From Glandiceps talaboti (taxonomy: Eukaryota > Hemichordata > Enteropneusta > Spengelidae), in NCBI RefSeq assembly GCF_964340395.1, contig NC_135561.1:6745518-6809517 (forward strand): a stretch of DNA of 64,000 bases, written 5' to 3'. The first letter of the stretch is position 1; the number at the start of each line of letters is the position of its first letter. A program made the position numbers and the translations under genes. Under the pieces are notes generated by a model that did no database searches, was not told the origin of the DNA, and worked only from the letters and a program-made list of their open reading frames with translations. Shown in pieces: positions 43,535-63,100 of the stretch.

Positions 43535-43915
43535 ATAAGGCCTATAAATAATTGTTTGGTTCCGGTTACTCGACCCCCACTTAGTTTTTTTTACGGCCGA
43601 CCCCAAACGTTTTTTATGTTTTCGAGAAAAAATAGTAAAATCGCAAAAACTGTGAAGTCTCACGAGAAATAGTGGATGTGGAAACTGACATAAACTTAAA
43701 AAGACAAAATAAAACTGTTCTTCCAATCTGTAATAATGGCTGTACATCTGATAGGAAGAAATAAACAACACAGAGACCATATTGAAAACAATTGAAAACC
43801 TGAACTAGACACTCACACATGAAATAAATATATGATAAAATAAAATTAAAAAATCTACCTACCCCACATATTCTAAAATTGAGCGTAATCGGAAACACAC
43901 ATTTTTTATTAGGCC
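43535..43915 (-). mobile_element. MITE-like element, copy 2 (upstream of gene C)
   Basis: Inverted relative to copy 1, sharing both ends and internal blocks such as AGAACAGTTTTGTATTG / its diverged complement. It sits about 170 bases upstream of the gene C start codon, so it could include the C promoter region. Confidence 0.65.
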
Positions 43916-44385
43916 TAAGGAACAGTTCCCATGGCTTATGTTTAGCTCAGAAATATATGAAGAGGCGACACGACGTCGTGTTTATATGATGCAGCCAATA
44001 ATTTTGACGTTACAACTCATCTGGTGACCTTTTCATCACTACATGTAACATTGCATGCTAACCATTAAGAACATCAAACAGCCTATCGGATAGTGGAAAC
44101 ATTTACAAGGACTTAAATCTGAGCCGGAGTCTACTAGGATTTGTCAGAAAGTAGAAAGAATGGAATATAAATGGTAATACATAAGTGACGTAGTATATTA
44201 ATTTATTACATAGAGCCACATTCAAGTCATGCATGTGTTATTCATCGTCAATTTAATAAAGACACATTTCTTTCAAATATTAAAGAAATAAACTATGTAA
44301 CTTAATACCGTATACCTGGTACGATCTAAATGAATAACTGACAGGATTACAATTCACGTGATTATTAATCACATTCCGAGTAATG

Positions 44386-44555
44386 ACGACAGATATAAAC
44401 GCTGGGTGAGAATGACAGGAAAAGTGAAAAATATCCTTTGTCCTCTTCGATTAAAAATGACAGAAATTACGACAGATACAAAAGCTGGGTGAGAATGACA
44501 GCAAAAATAAAAAAATTCCTTTGTCTACGTCGATTATAAATAACAGACTCAGTCT
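44386..44555 (+). promoter_or_regulatory. Two-copy direct repeat of about 85 bp upstream of receptor D
   Basis: ACGACAGATA-AAA-GCTGGGTGAGAATGACAG, an A-rich run, TCCTTTGTC and TCGATTA recur twice with a period of about 85 bases. Each copy carries a TATAAA/TACAAA-like box. The repeat ends about 260 bases before the D start codon, so it may be a duplicated promoter module. Confidence 0.45.
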
Positions 44556-44814
44556 CTGTGTTTACTTTCAGTGACTCATTAAATATCGACAATCTTGTAA
44601 TCGCTTTCGTAATTGATGCATTATTTGATGTCTTACCTGAGCTGCGATTTGATGTAAACTCAAGAAGGCTTTTTTGAAAAACAAACTGAAACTTAAAAAA
44701 ACGGGAGTGAAACAGTTAATAACAACAGCGACTTCACATGACTATAAACAGGTAACACTGTAGAATTTGGTCTCTGTTGTTAACAGGAGCCAGTACATAA
44801 AGACGTTACTTGCC

Positions 44815-50114
<5,300 letters not shown>

Positions 50115-50474
50115 TTGAAATAATTCAAATATTGAGAGTGATCTTACTCACACACTCTCTCCCTTCAGGGTGTTGATATATTACAAGCATCCAATAACTA
50201 CTCAGTGTTTGCTTCTTTTTTGACCACTTCAGAACCAAGTATATTCCAAGAATCTTTTTGAGCCGCCTCGTGAACGTAAATTCCTCAATCCATTGACATC
50301 TGATCACATTATTATTATACAAATGTTAGTTGTTTATTTATTTCACGCACTAAAACTGCGTAAGGAAGTGCACCGACCTATTTGAGTATTGTACATTCTA
50401 ATATTTTTTTCCTATCAATGTATTTAAACTTTATTGTACATTGTATTATGTGCCAATGGCCTAGAATGACACAA

Positions 50475-50480
50475 AATAAA
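50475..50480 (+). terminator. Poly(A) signal of gene D
   Basis: AATAAA lies about 360 bases after the gene D stop, in AT-rich sequence. Confidence 0.5.
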
Positions 50481-52377
50481 GACCAATATTATGTATATAA
50501 ATAAGCATGTAATAACGCCAATACTCTAGTTGTTAGTGAAACATGTTTTAACATATTACTTAAGCTTGCACAAGCAATTGTTCACCTACCATATATTTGT
50601 TGAAGTGAATATAACTGTGGAATATTGTATGCCATTTATTGTATAACATCCACTTACAGCAAGTTTCTTGTCTGCACAACTTTAGTATATCCTGATAAAC
50701 TATACATAAAATGATGATATGGTATTTACAGGTGGTAAATGATCTAATGACGCCGAATCTCTGTAAAATACCAACGGAGAGCAGAGTTTTGACATTTCAA
50801 AGTCGCATAATATGTTTCAATTTATTTCTAAAATTCACATACATATTAAATACACAAAGGAAAGCTATCTAAATGTGCAAACATATTTCATTGAACCTTT
50901 TCTGTAATTGTTTTTGTATGATGTTAAACTTCTAAACGACACAAAGTCATTGTAAACCTGAGCTGAAAAACGGATTGTATTCTTGTCGAGTTAGTATTTC
51001 AAAATGCCTTACACATTGCCTATACATATATTTATTAGGCTGAACTTTCTGTTGACAATGCTTGAATTGACTGTGACCTTCATTTTCAAGACAAAATACC
51101 AGAATCGTATTATTTTTGTGGATCATTATCAATGTAAATTATAGCAGTTTGGTCGATTTTAATCAAATTTTCTGAAATGAGTACACAATTTTACAATAGT
51201 TATATTGATGAACTGTGTAATGTTTATTCAAATTCTATTCCGACGCCAGTCTCTAGCATAAGTAGGTTTACACATAGTTGTTTCCGAAATAAAGTTTGAT
51301 TTTGATGTAAACAAAACTGTACACACTGTTTTTTTAATCTAAATAAAATTAGTTCTAGGTTGATTTCAGTCAATGTAGAAAACCGTTCCGAGTTGATTTC
51401 AGTCAGTACCGTAATATGGACCACTATGTGATCACCACCACCACCACTTTCTTCATTGAAAATAATGTAAAGGACTGTGTTCGAATATATTACTTACATT
51501 TATCCATTTTGTTTAAAAATCCATTCCTTACAAACAATAACAAATTGTTGAAAAAGTTTTTTTTTAGTTTTTCTCAATTAATGGGTTATAAACTCGAAAC
51601 TTTGGAGGGGGCATGTAGATTGTATCTAGTGTCATGTACGTTGGCAGGATATTTTCAAGAGAAAAATGCAGGGAAGGAGCAGAGGACATCAAAGACAAGA
51701 CAAGGACTACATAAGGCATTATTTATGTTATACTTTATTTGGATTACATGATTCTAGAACTAAAACTAAAGTTTAAATTTTCTACTCTAGCACAGGCTTC
51801 ACATAAAGATATTGCACAATTCAAAAATGTCTAAATACATAAATCCACTGTTTCTTTGCATTCTGAGAAAGAACAAAACATGTACTATAAATGAGTTGGT
51901 AGATACATTTACATGTTTACAGTTACTGGTGACATATATGGTACATGTAGTTGCATTACCATCAGAAATAGACTGATGCAAATGCTAACAAATCTTGTTC
52001 CCCACATGAAATGGCAAGACTAAACGTGATTATCAAAATGGGTAGCCAAATTATCGGTAAACAAACAAAAGTATAGATTCTATCTATAACTAACACATAC
52101 CGAACACAACTCCTTCATATGTATTTCATATCTATGTCCATTGACATCAAGTGCCCTTGTGCCTGAGAACCTGATGAGATGATATTGTTTTCCAATGAAC
52201 TGTTGTATCTAATGCGTTCCTCTGGGTTTAACAAAAATTGAAGCGGCTCTTGACTGAAAACAATTGTTTCCTTTATAATGAAAACTACACCACCTGTGTT
52301 TTGTTTTCTTGTAATTCTTTCTAACTATAGTATACACAATACATAAGTCTATGACAATTAATACAGTTAATTTGTGT
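50481..52377. other. Convergent intergenic region between gene D and EXOC3
   Basis: This AT-rich region holds the 3' UTR of EXOC3 on the minus strand; TTTATT at 51734-51739 could be its poly(A) signal. I see no coding exon or clear mobile element. Confidence 0.5.
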
Positions 52378-53496
52378 TTAGAACATTTTACTTTGAGGAA
52401 CTGGAACATTGGAGAAGATAGTCCGAGGTGTGTTTCCCTTTCTGTCTTCCCCAAGTGTATCTGTAAGCATCTGAAAATAACAATATCAACAACATATTAT
52501 AGGAGCAAAATGAGTTGTAATGTTACAGTATGTGGTGATTACTATGGTAAGCAAGCAAAGTATGTATCACCTCATTTAGTTTACAGCACATATGCAGATT
52601 TCACCTTCACAGTATGTATCACTTCATTGGTTTACAGTACATATGCAGATTTCATCTTCACAGTATGTATCACCTCATTAGTTTACAGCACATATGCAGA
52701 TTTCACCTTCACAGTATGTATCACCTCATTGGTTTACAGCACATATACACATTCCACCTTCAAGGTATATATCACCTCATTAGTTTACAGCACATATACA
52801 CATTTCACCTTCAAGGTATGTATCACCTCATTAGTTTACAGCACATATGCACATTTCACCTTCAAGGTATATATCACCTCATTAGTTTACAGCACATATA
52901 CACATTTCACCTTCAAGGTATATATCTGAGATTCTTATCCTCATTGGTTTACAGTACATATGCACATTTCACCTTCAAGGTATACATCACCTCATTGGTT
53001 TTCCTTTCGTCCTTAATTCTCAGAGATAACTAATAAATTATATCGTTACCTGTTTAGCCTCGGATCGGCTAAGATCACCCCTAATCATCAGAACGGCTAC
53101 AATATGGTCTGGGTGTACGTCAGGATATTTGGCAGCAAATGTCTGAAAGAGTGGAACAATACAGCAATATTGTTTTAATCCTTGATATGAAAGTATTATA
53201 ATATCATTAATTGATTATTGACATATTTACATGATTCTCTAACACACCAAATCAAATTATGAGGTTCATTACAAGTCTTCAAGAAAGACATATCACCTAC
53301 CTTCCAAAGGCCTGACAATTTTTTTTTCTCCTCTGTCCTGGGTTAATTTTTCATGTTCATTCTGATAACTCACATTTGTGCCAAGTTTGTATGAAGTTGG
53401 CTCATGAGATATATCACTGGACAGGTACTAAGAGACGGCCAATCTAATCCATTTTAAACTACAGGTATGTGCATATACGAAGATACAAATGTAAAG

Positions 53497-53530
<34 letters not shown>

Positions 53531-54727
53531 CACACATGCAGATGGACTGACATGTATTTATATTGTATTGAATGTATACATAAATTTGTATTACCGAGAT
53601 TTCTAGGGACATCATTGATGTGTCTTTCAACTTGATAAACTCTGCTAACATGGTTACTGGTTGACATGGCGATGATTCCTGCAGTAAATACAATACACAT
53701 AGTTATTAAAAGAACTGGATCACTAAAAATGATATTTTAACATACAAGACAAATGCTAAATTATAATCTGGTTTCCATTTTGCCGGCAAGTCCCTTATTG
53801 CCTATAGCATTAGATTGCCTTCTGTAAGCTTAGAGATGTCTAACCTATCATATATACAACATTACGGATTCATAAAAAGTCTGTGACAATTACCAGAGTT
53901 AGAAGGGTGATTGAAACCCCCTTTCTAGGATGAAATGATGTTACTTTGAAAACTACATATTAATTGTAGACTAGTAAAAACATATGCATTGCCCTAAGTA
54001 CTGTGAGATTATGAACAAATCAATCCTTAAATGGTAAAAATTCTTCCTCTTTACCATTTTTTTATCGGTGCTATCTTTGCAAAATAAACAACCAATCTTG
54101 AAAACTAAGCGTTCATTTCGTACACTGGTAAACACTTTAGATTGCCCTAAATAGATTGACAGTATGGATAAATCTATTGATAATATCCACACATAAAAAA
54201 TTCTTTATTTACGAATTTTTTATCTGGTGTTAACTTTGCAAATAAACAACCAATCTTGAAAACTAAGCATTCATTTCGTACACTGGTAAACACTTCCATA
54301 CATAAAACATTCTTTATTTACCATTTTGTTATCTGGTGCTAACTTTGCAAATAAAGAATCTATTTGATCAGCTTCAGTTTCTATCTTCTCTGCTGCTGCT
54401 TTCCTCTCTTCGTAAGTCTTGAAGTTTATACGTCTACAAGAATAGATTACATGTATATATGGTATCAGTTACAGCTGATACAATTCTGATAGTGATAGCT
54501 GATATCGGTTCTGTACTAGCTGCAACTTAAACATGTTTTGTTAGCTATAATGACTTACTCATAATATTGTACTCTCTGAACAGTATTGAATCACTGAAGG
54601 CTATATGAAAACGGTATGTTATTATAATAATTTTTTTTATTCCTATGTCTCCTTGTTCATTTATGCTATTGAAATGCATTATAAGACTGAATGAAGAAAT
54701 GCTATGTATTGAAATATGAGTTTGGTA

Positions 54728-54805
<78 letters not shown>

Positions 54806-56081
54806 TAATAATAATAATAATAAATAAGCACTTATAGAATATCATATATCAAGAAAGTGTTCATGCGCTTAACTTAAAATGAGACAAGTCAAGAAAAAAA
54901 AAAAAACCTTTGTAAAAACATGTTGATTATCTAGAAAATATCTAGAAAAGAGCAATACAGTATATGCAATCAGTGTATTTGTTATGGCAATATGCAGGCA
55001 AGATCTGCCTATGTCACCAGATATTTTACAGGATGCCCCATCAAAATCATAGTACAAGGTATGGAAATATACACTTCTATTTTACCTGCTACAAATCAAA
55101 TGAATAGTTATCATACCTCTCTGTTAATGCTCTGAGATATCCAAGAACTACTCTGTTCTCAGCAAATTTCATCAGTCTATTGAAGTAATCAGACTTCAAG
55201 TGTACAAAGTCATGATGGTAGTCTTCAATTGTGATACATATAGTGTCCACCGCATTGGATGTTGGCAGCTGTAACCTGTCAAGACAGTATATGAACCGTT
55301 CAATTAGCAGAAGTCATCAAAGAGTTGCTTCATGTGACTACAAACCAAATGCATATCTATTAATGCAATTAATCCATTTGTTGCAGCAACCCAGCAGTTC
55401 ATGGAATAATCTTACTCATAATTTATATTCATATTGTTGATAATTGTATCTGCTAAAGCATTTATGGTTGTCCTGTGATTGACGAAACCCTATCAACATC
55501 CAACACATCAATAATTCATTGCAAGTTGCCAAATTACAATCTGGTCTACGTTTATCGTGTACATTCTCATTGGAGTATGTTCTCATTGGAGCACACTCTT
55601 ATCGGAGTATTCTCATTGGAGAAGACTTGTACTCCGACTGACAGTCCATCCCTCCCCTCAACCCCCATCTTCTTCCATAATTACAAAATACTGGCAAAAA
55701 ATTGAATAAATATGAATTTAGAAATACACAACTAACCAGGTTCTGGTGAGAAGTTGCATAAAATGAGAATCCAAATCCATGAAGACTTCATCAAGTAAAA
55801 ATGTCCAGCTAAAATATAAAAATATTGAATAAAATTTCATATTGGAAGAAAGTCTTTGTTTGATTCTTATTTCAGGAATAAGATTTATTTTGATTTTAAT
55901 ACAGATTGTAAATATTTAATTGATTCTATTGATTTCAATGACTAAAAGCTAGTTATGGGAAAATTGTGTGTGTGAATGTGTGTGTGTGTGTCTGTATGCA
56001 TTTATGTATGTATGTATGTATGTATGTATGTATGTATGTATGTATGTATGTGTGTGTATGTATGTATGTATGTATGTATGT

Positions 56082-56117
<36 letters not shown>

Positions 56118-59100
56118 AAGCATTAGTATAAATATCTTTGTGCTTGTATGAATGACTAGGCTCTCTTTCTATACATTGTACACAATCATATGCAAGGACG
56201 ACTCAAAAAATCTGTCACTGCATGTAAACTAATGTGAGTGGTTGCAAATACCTGACTATTCCATATAAAAAGACCTTAAACCACACCAGAAGATCATGTG
56301 TAGATTATTTTGAATTTTGAGATACAAACTTATGATGAAATAATTCCACTATTTCAAAATTGATGAAATCAGACTGAACAGAAAGAATACATACCTTTCT
56401 TGGGCTAATCTATTAAAATTGTCTCCAACTTCTTGGATATTTTTTGAAGAAGCTTCAGGCTGATCAAGTACTGGCTTAACATGTCGAGTCTGCAGAAGGA
56501 ACAAATTTACATTTTACTTTCAGCTAAGTTCTGGGTAACACTGCATGTGGCTCTCAAATATTTCAAATTTTTGTCCTTCTTTCGCTAACTCACCTTTAAT
56601 GAAAACGAGCGTGTGCAAATGTCATTCTACAAGTTTGATGTTGAGTCTCAGACTGAATGTTTGAAGCTCACATTCTCACAGACTGTTATTTGAGTCTCAT
56701 GTTCTCACAGACTGTCATTTGAGTCTCACGTTCTCACAGACTGTTATTTGAGTCTCATGTTCTCACAGACTGTTATTTGAGTCTCACATTCTCACAGACT
56801 GTTATTTGTGTCTCATGTTCTCACAGACTGTCATTTGAGTCTCACGTTCTCACAGACTGTTATTTGAGTCTCATGTTCTCACAGACTGTTATTTGAGTCT
56901 CGCATTCTCACAGACTGTTGAGTCTCATATTCTCACAGACTGAATGTTTGAGTCTTGCATTCTCAGAGTCTGTTGTTTGAGTCTTACATTCTCACACTGT
57001 TGCTTGAGTCTTACATTCTCATACTGTTGTTTGTGAGTCTCACATTCTCTATCTTTATCTCATCACTTTCAGAATACAAAATACTAAATTCCATTCTCAA
57101 GTACAAAAAAGTTCCTCTCTACTGCAATATTTTAAAAATGATATCGATGTTTACTGAATATTAAATATAGTTATAAAGTTAATAATTGCTGTTTCTGTGG
57201 TATTAACTCACCTCTAGTTGTTTTGTGAAGTCAATAAACTTCTGACAATTATTCACTATTGCAATCTGTAAAAATAACAGTTGAAAATACAATACAATAA
57301 TACAATACAATTTACAATACAATTTACAATACAATTTACAATACAATACAATATAATACAATACAATACAACTTTATTGATCCTTAGAAGGATATTTCAG
57401 TGTCTGCCATCAAAACAATTTAAATGAGTAAATAAAAAGGAGCACATAAAACCAAGACTTTTACAATCAAAATATGTACATAATCAGGATAACAGAATGA
57501 CAACAACTCGAAAAGAGCAAGCTTTAAAAAAGAGTGGCCACAGCTAAACATGTAGCGACCTACGGTGGCACTTACAGTAAGCAGAATAGCCTGAGGGGTT
57601 TAGCAGCTAGATTAGCTTTTCATATATATCACAGTACAAAAAGAGATCACTCAATACTTGGTAAAGAGAGTTAACCAAACTATTGGAAACACCATAGACC
57701 CTCCACCCACAGGTCGCGGGTCTATGGTGACACTAATTAAGAATCCATAAGCAGTTCTAAGGCAAGTATACATGTCATTAATAGTGATCATGCAGCCTTT
57801 TTGAAACTCTATAGTTACTCTGGTGTGGTAGTAACTGAGAGTGACATATCATGAGACAACTTGGAATATGGTACATGTTTAGCTTTCTCGCTACATATTT
57901 TAAAGTGGCCATGTACATTACTTACCATGTAGTGAATATAGAAACGGGGTTGACTTCTATCTTCAAGATGTTTGGTTTTGTAAGTCACAATTTTTTCTTC
58001 AAAAATACAAGGAAACAGAATTATGACATGTAGTGAAGATAGAACTGGACTACATGAGACATTCACAATATGGAATTAAAAAGACATTTCACACAATGTA
58101 CATATAAAGTTGAGTTCTATGACTTTGTAAATTAAAATGGCCGATATCTTGTCGTTGGATTTTACCTTTATATGATTTGATCGCTTCTAGACATATGGCA
58201 TATTTCTCCTGTTTGGATCTTACCTTTATACATTTTAACAAATGATTTGATATCTTCTAGATGCATGACATATTTCTAATGTTTGGATCTTACCTTTATA
58301 CATTTTAACAAATGATTTGATCTCTTCTAGACACAGATCTAATACTTTTGTTGTCAGGAACTCACTGATTTGAGCAGCAACTTGAATCTGTTGGCAATAT
58401 GAAAGACACAATAATTTCTTATATCAATGTACGATGTATGGCACTTTACAATACTTTAAAATGGCTCGCCAATTTTTTTTTGTGAGGTGGAATTAATGAA
58501 CTTCTTTCATCTCCTACACGGTTAATATATGAAGACTTGTAGGAGTACCATATATGTAACTAATTATCAGATGAGAGATTGGTTTCAACAATTACAGACA
58601 GGTACAAAATAAGACTGAGACAGAGTAGGTTACATATGGATGATGGTGGCAATGGTGGATGATGGTGGCAATGGTGGTATCTTTGATAGTGATACAAAAA
58701 TAACCACACTAATCTAGATAGTATAAACAAAGACAATAAAAGTATAAAAACATGAAGACTGAACTATACTCATGTACTATCATGGCTAGTAAACCTATTT
58801 AGTTTTGGCAGACAATCAACTTGTCACAATACTGGTTTTAGTTTGAGTCTGTCTTAGCTTATCAAATTTATACCACTTCCATTACTGTGATTTCTGATGA
58901 GTAGCTGAATTCTGAAATAAAATGAATGTTTTCAGAGGAATTTACTTACATTTTGTTCTATCATCTGAAACACAATAACTGGTAACTGAGTAAGAAAGAA
59001 ACCTTCTCCATCTGCCTCAGGTTCCAAATCTCTATGCCAGTCCTACAAATAATAACAAAAGGCTTGGTTCATACTACGATTAAAATTTAGATGAGAAAAG

Positions 59101-59836
59101 TAGGTGTCTTGCAGAGCTATCAAAAAACTTGATCCACTACAAAAGAACAATTATGTGTAATTCTTATGGCTTCTTGAAACGAGAAACAAAAAAAATACAC
59201 TCAAGGTACGTACTTATGCACTCACTACTTGCCAAGGTCCATATTATGCGTGTGTTCACTCTATAATATTGTTAACTTCAAAATAATGTTACAATGTATG
59301 TGTTATATTCTTATCTACAAATTATCAAATATGTATGTATTTCAATTTCACTTTTGACAGGATAAATTTTACTTAGTACTACACACAGATAACAACCATA
59401 CCTTGATATCTGTGTCCAAGGCATTACCCATCCACTTCTGTATGTTGGTGTGCACTGTTCTTAAGTATCTGCAGAAGTAACCATGTCATACCTTGTATAA
59501 ATTCGTAGTGATAAGTGTAATGTTGTCTGAAAGGTGTGTAGGGGGGGGGGGGGGGCATGGCGACATATGTTTACCATGCTGGTGCTAATCATGGAGAAAC
59601 ACTTTACACCAAAGGATTCAGTTGTAGTTTGATGAGGGGCTGGTAAGCAGACATGTTTATTTGTGGATACTTCAAAGAGTACTATTTGTGATAGTAGTCA
59701 TTTCTTCAGTTGTATGTAAGTTCTTTGTATCGCAGAATAATCGTAAACACTATTTTCTTTAAATGGAAAATAAAATAGCTCTACAAACTGAGATATATGT
59801 CAACTAATAATTCTAAGACAGACAGACATAGACACA

Positions 59837-59867
<31 letters not shown>

Positions 59868-60045
59868 CATACATACATACCATACATACATATGTACATA
59901 CATACATACATACATACATACATACATACATACACACACACATACACACACATACACACATACATACATACATACATACATACATACATACATACACACA
60001 CACATACACACACACATACATACATACATACATACATACATACAT

Positions 60046-60076
<31 letters not shown>

Positions 60077-60092
60077 TACATACATACATACA

Positions 60093-60126
<34 letters not shown>

Positions 60127-63100
60127 CATACATACATACATACAAAGACAGATAAACAGCTAAACAGACAGAAGGACAAATCAAGTGACACTTACTGGGC
60201 TGTCAATGACAGAACTACTTCGTCTGAAAGGAGTGGTCCTAACTTCTCAAGATCGACCTGAAGGTCTGGATTTGTCATCAACTCTGGACCTCTGTTAATT
60301 GTACAAAGTAAACACTGAAAATTAATGTCAATTGGAAGTAAACACACTGAAAATTAATGTCAATTGGAAGTAAACACACTGAAAATTAATGTCAATTGGT
60401 CCAAATTCTTATCTGTTCTGACTAGATCTTATTATAATCCCTGGTATGGACCTCTAACAGCACAATGACCTGTGCACTTGGTATCTCTGGGGAGTATACA
60501 ATCCCTGCAGTCTCTATGAGTGCATTGGATAAAATTGTTCACATAGCAACCTCTATCCTATTAGGTTCCAACTTATACAGGTGGAAGGGGTGTGCACAAT
60601 GTGTTTATGTGAGATTTGAACATGAACTCCTGTGGTTTTTGCATCAGGTTTCGGAAGGAGGTGCTCACTCTCAGAACATCAAAGTTGAAAACGAATGACA
60701 GTAAATGAATGATATACAGTTAAATACAGAAATCAAGCCATATTCACTACGTCAGATTTTAATCAGATTGCTTGCAAATTCTGAGTTGGTCAACTCTTAA
60801 CTATTTGACCGTCATAATTTGTACAACATACTTACTCATACTCCTTAAGCCATGCTAGTAAAGATACAATTTCCGAATCCTTCAGTTCATCTGAAATCAT
60901 GTCTTGCAACTGAAAAGGAAACCAAGACAAACAAAGTTATCAAAAATAGCAGTACTATGAAATGTAGACGAGGTCACACATGTATTGCACATAAAATATA
61001 TCTGCTCATTTATGTATGTGAGTGAATTCAAAAGTAAACTTAAGACGCGAATAATTCTTAACAAGTCCCTACTGTAAACCTAGATATTTTCACTACTAGA
61101 AAATTTTGCAATTTTACAGTCTTCAGCTAGTTCTCAAAGACTAATTGTTACTAATTACCAGACTGGTGCATGATGTTCATAGTCACTACTTATTTTTTCA
61201 TTTTTTGTTTTCCATCGAAATAAGTGAAAATAAGTCTTAAACACAAATGTCCACGTTTACAGTATTTCGTAATGGAAGATAACCACAACTTAGTATAATA
61301 TAGAGGATCGCTTGTTTGGATAACAATTATCCAACAGAACACAATGCAGACAGGTTTTCTGTCACATAGTAAAATTAGTTGTTGGTGAAATTGTGAACAG
61401 ATTATGGTTATTAAAACTCCATTAATTCATCAACAAATACCTTGATGACATCATTAAGTTACTCTTTCTTGACAGAGAGTCATTCACATCATTGTTTGTT
61501 AATGAAATCAATCACAATCTACTTATGTTATGTAGCATTATTAGAGGATGGTATGAGGAATATATCTTGTCTATACTTACATGTTTTGATAGATATTTGT
61601 GATAGATGTAGACAAATCTATTGAATATATCATGTGATGGCGGGAAACAGGGCTGGAACAAGTACTGCAGGACAATGAAATAGAAAAGACAATTCAAACA
61701 AGATATCTGACATCTGCTTAGATTCATTTAAGCAAACGTGTTTAGAAGTGTTCTCTGTAGTTTCTGGAAAATCTCCTTTGCATGTATATAGTTTTACCTT
61801 ATAAGATTAGTTGTATCATACAATTTACATTTGCAAAAATAATTGTGACCCACCTTCACAACTTTGAGATCCTCCAAAATGATTCTCCTTGTTAGTTCTA
61901 AATGTCTAACCAACCACATTTTCTCCCCTTCTCGGTCTTCAATCTGATTTCCTTCAATTCTGGAGAGACACGAAATGATAGTGAGGTAAAAAATAACTAG
62001 ATATCTATTTCTATGCCTCTTCATAGATAATTCCAACAAGAGAGTCTGGACTGACCCAATTGCAGAACTTATTTCAATCAGTCGAATCAACACAACTCCT
62101 GAGTCCCTAACTACAGTTAAGTAATGCTTTACTGGCAATATCTAACCTAAGCTGAATTATTCTGTTAATAGTTTATGCATTCTCCATTTCATAAACTAAC
62201 TATGTACAAGTTCATGGTCACATGTCAAGTATCACACATTCATCTCGTATGAATGTGTGATACTTGACAGTGTTGCAGCCAGAGGGGGTTTTTGGGTCAT
62301 TTGACACACTTTTTTTGGACCTGACCAACAATTTTGGAAGTGACGGGTCATAGATGACCCACACTAAAATTGTGTGCAAATATGTTTAGCAACATGACCA
62401 CGCCTATAGCAACAGCCAAATGATCGTGTATATTGCATAGATAACAACAGGGTTGGATAGGCAACTGCATAATCATTCAGCAAATATCTAGCATGGGTCA
62501 GCATGTGGGTGAATATTTTGAAAAACTGTACAGTTGTGCTACAGCGCTACTGGCGCTTTTTTGTTGTGTCCCACAAAGAATTGTATTATGACCCAGAAAA
62601 ATGAAAGTTTAGGGACACTATGTCCCACTCTTTGAAAAGGCTGGCTGCAACATAGACTCTCTCACAGTCCTCGAAGCTTCGCATAAATAGCTAAAACTTG
62701 GGTTGTTTTGTATATATCTACTGCATAATTGTACTCATATACTAGTATCCCAGTATCCCTAGCCAAGTACTGTGCGCCCTCATCAATCATATGGGGCTAA
62801 CATTTTGTTGATGTGTAAGGCGTGTATGTGCATATGTACCATATGCACATCCTAGTACTAGAATTATACTGTACCTTGTTTCTGCTACCTGTTCTAACAC
62901 TTCAAAACTTTTGTCTCTCCATCTTTTGGGTCGACCAGGTGGAAGAAAATTGGTAGCTCTTTCACGTTCTAACATTTTAGTATCAATTCTGTTCATAAAA
63001 TAAAACATAACACCATTTGAAGTTTTACAGCTTCAGCACCAGTACTGTTCTAAAATATTGGTGAATTAAATCACAGGCAGATGTGTGTATGAAAAATATT

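Larger units (their letters stand above)
43363..44814. promoter_or_regulatory. Shared 1.45-kb interval between divergent receptors C and D
   Basis: The start codons of C (minus) and D (plus) face away from each other across this interval. It contains a MITE-like copy (43535-43915) and a two-copy direct repeat (44386-44555). TATAAA-like sequences occur near 44394 and 44534. Divergent placement of the closest pair suggests a bidirectional control region, inferred from layout only. Confidence 0.4.

Noticed and set aside
59781-60261. Frames of 87-154 aa on both strands
   Set aside because: Pure CATA/CACA microsatellite translation within an EXOC3 intron.
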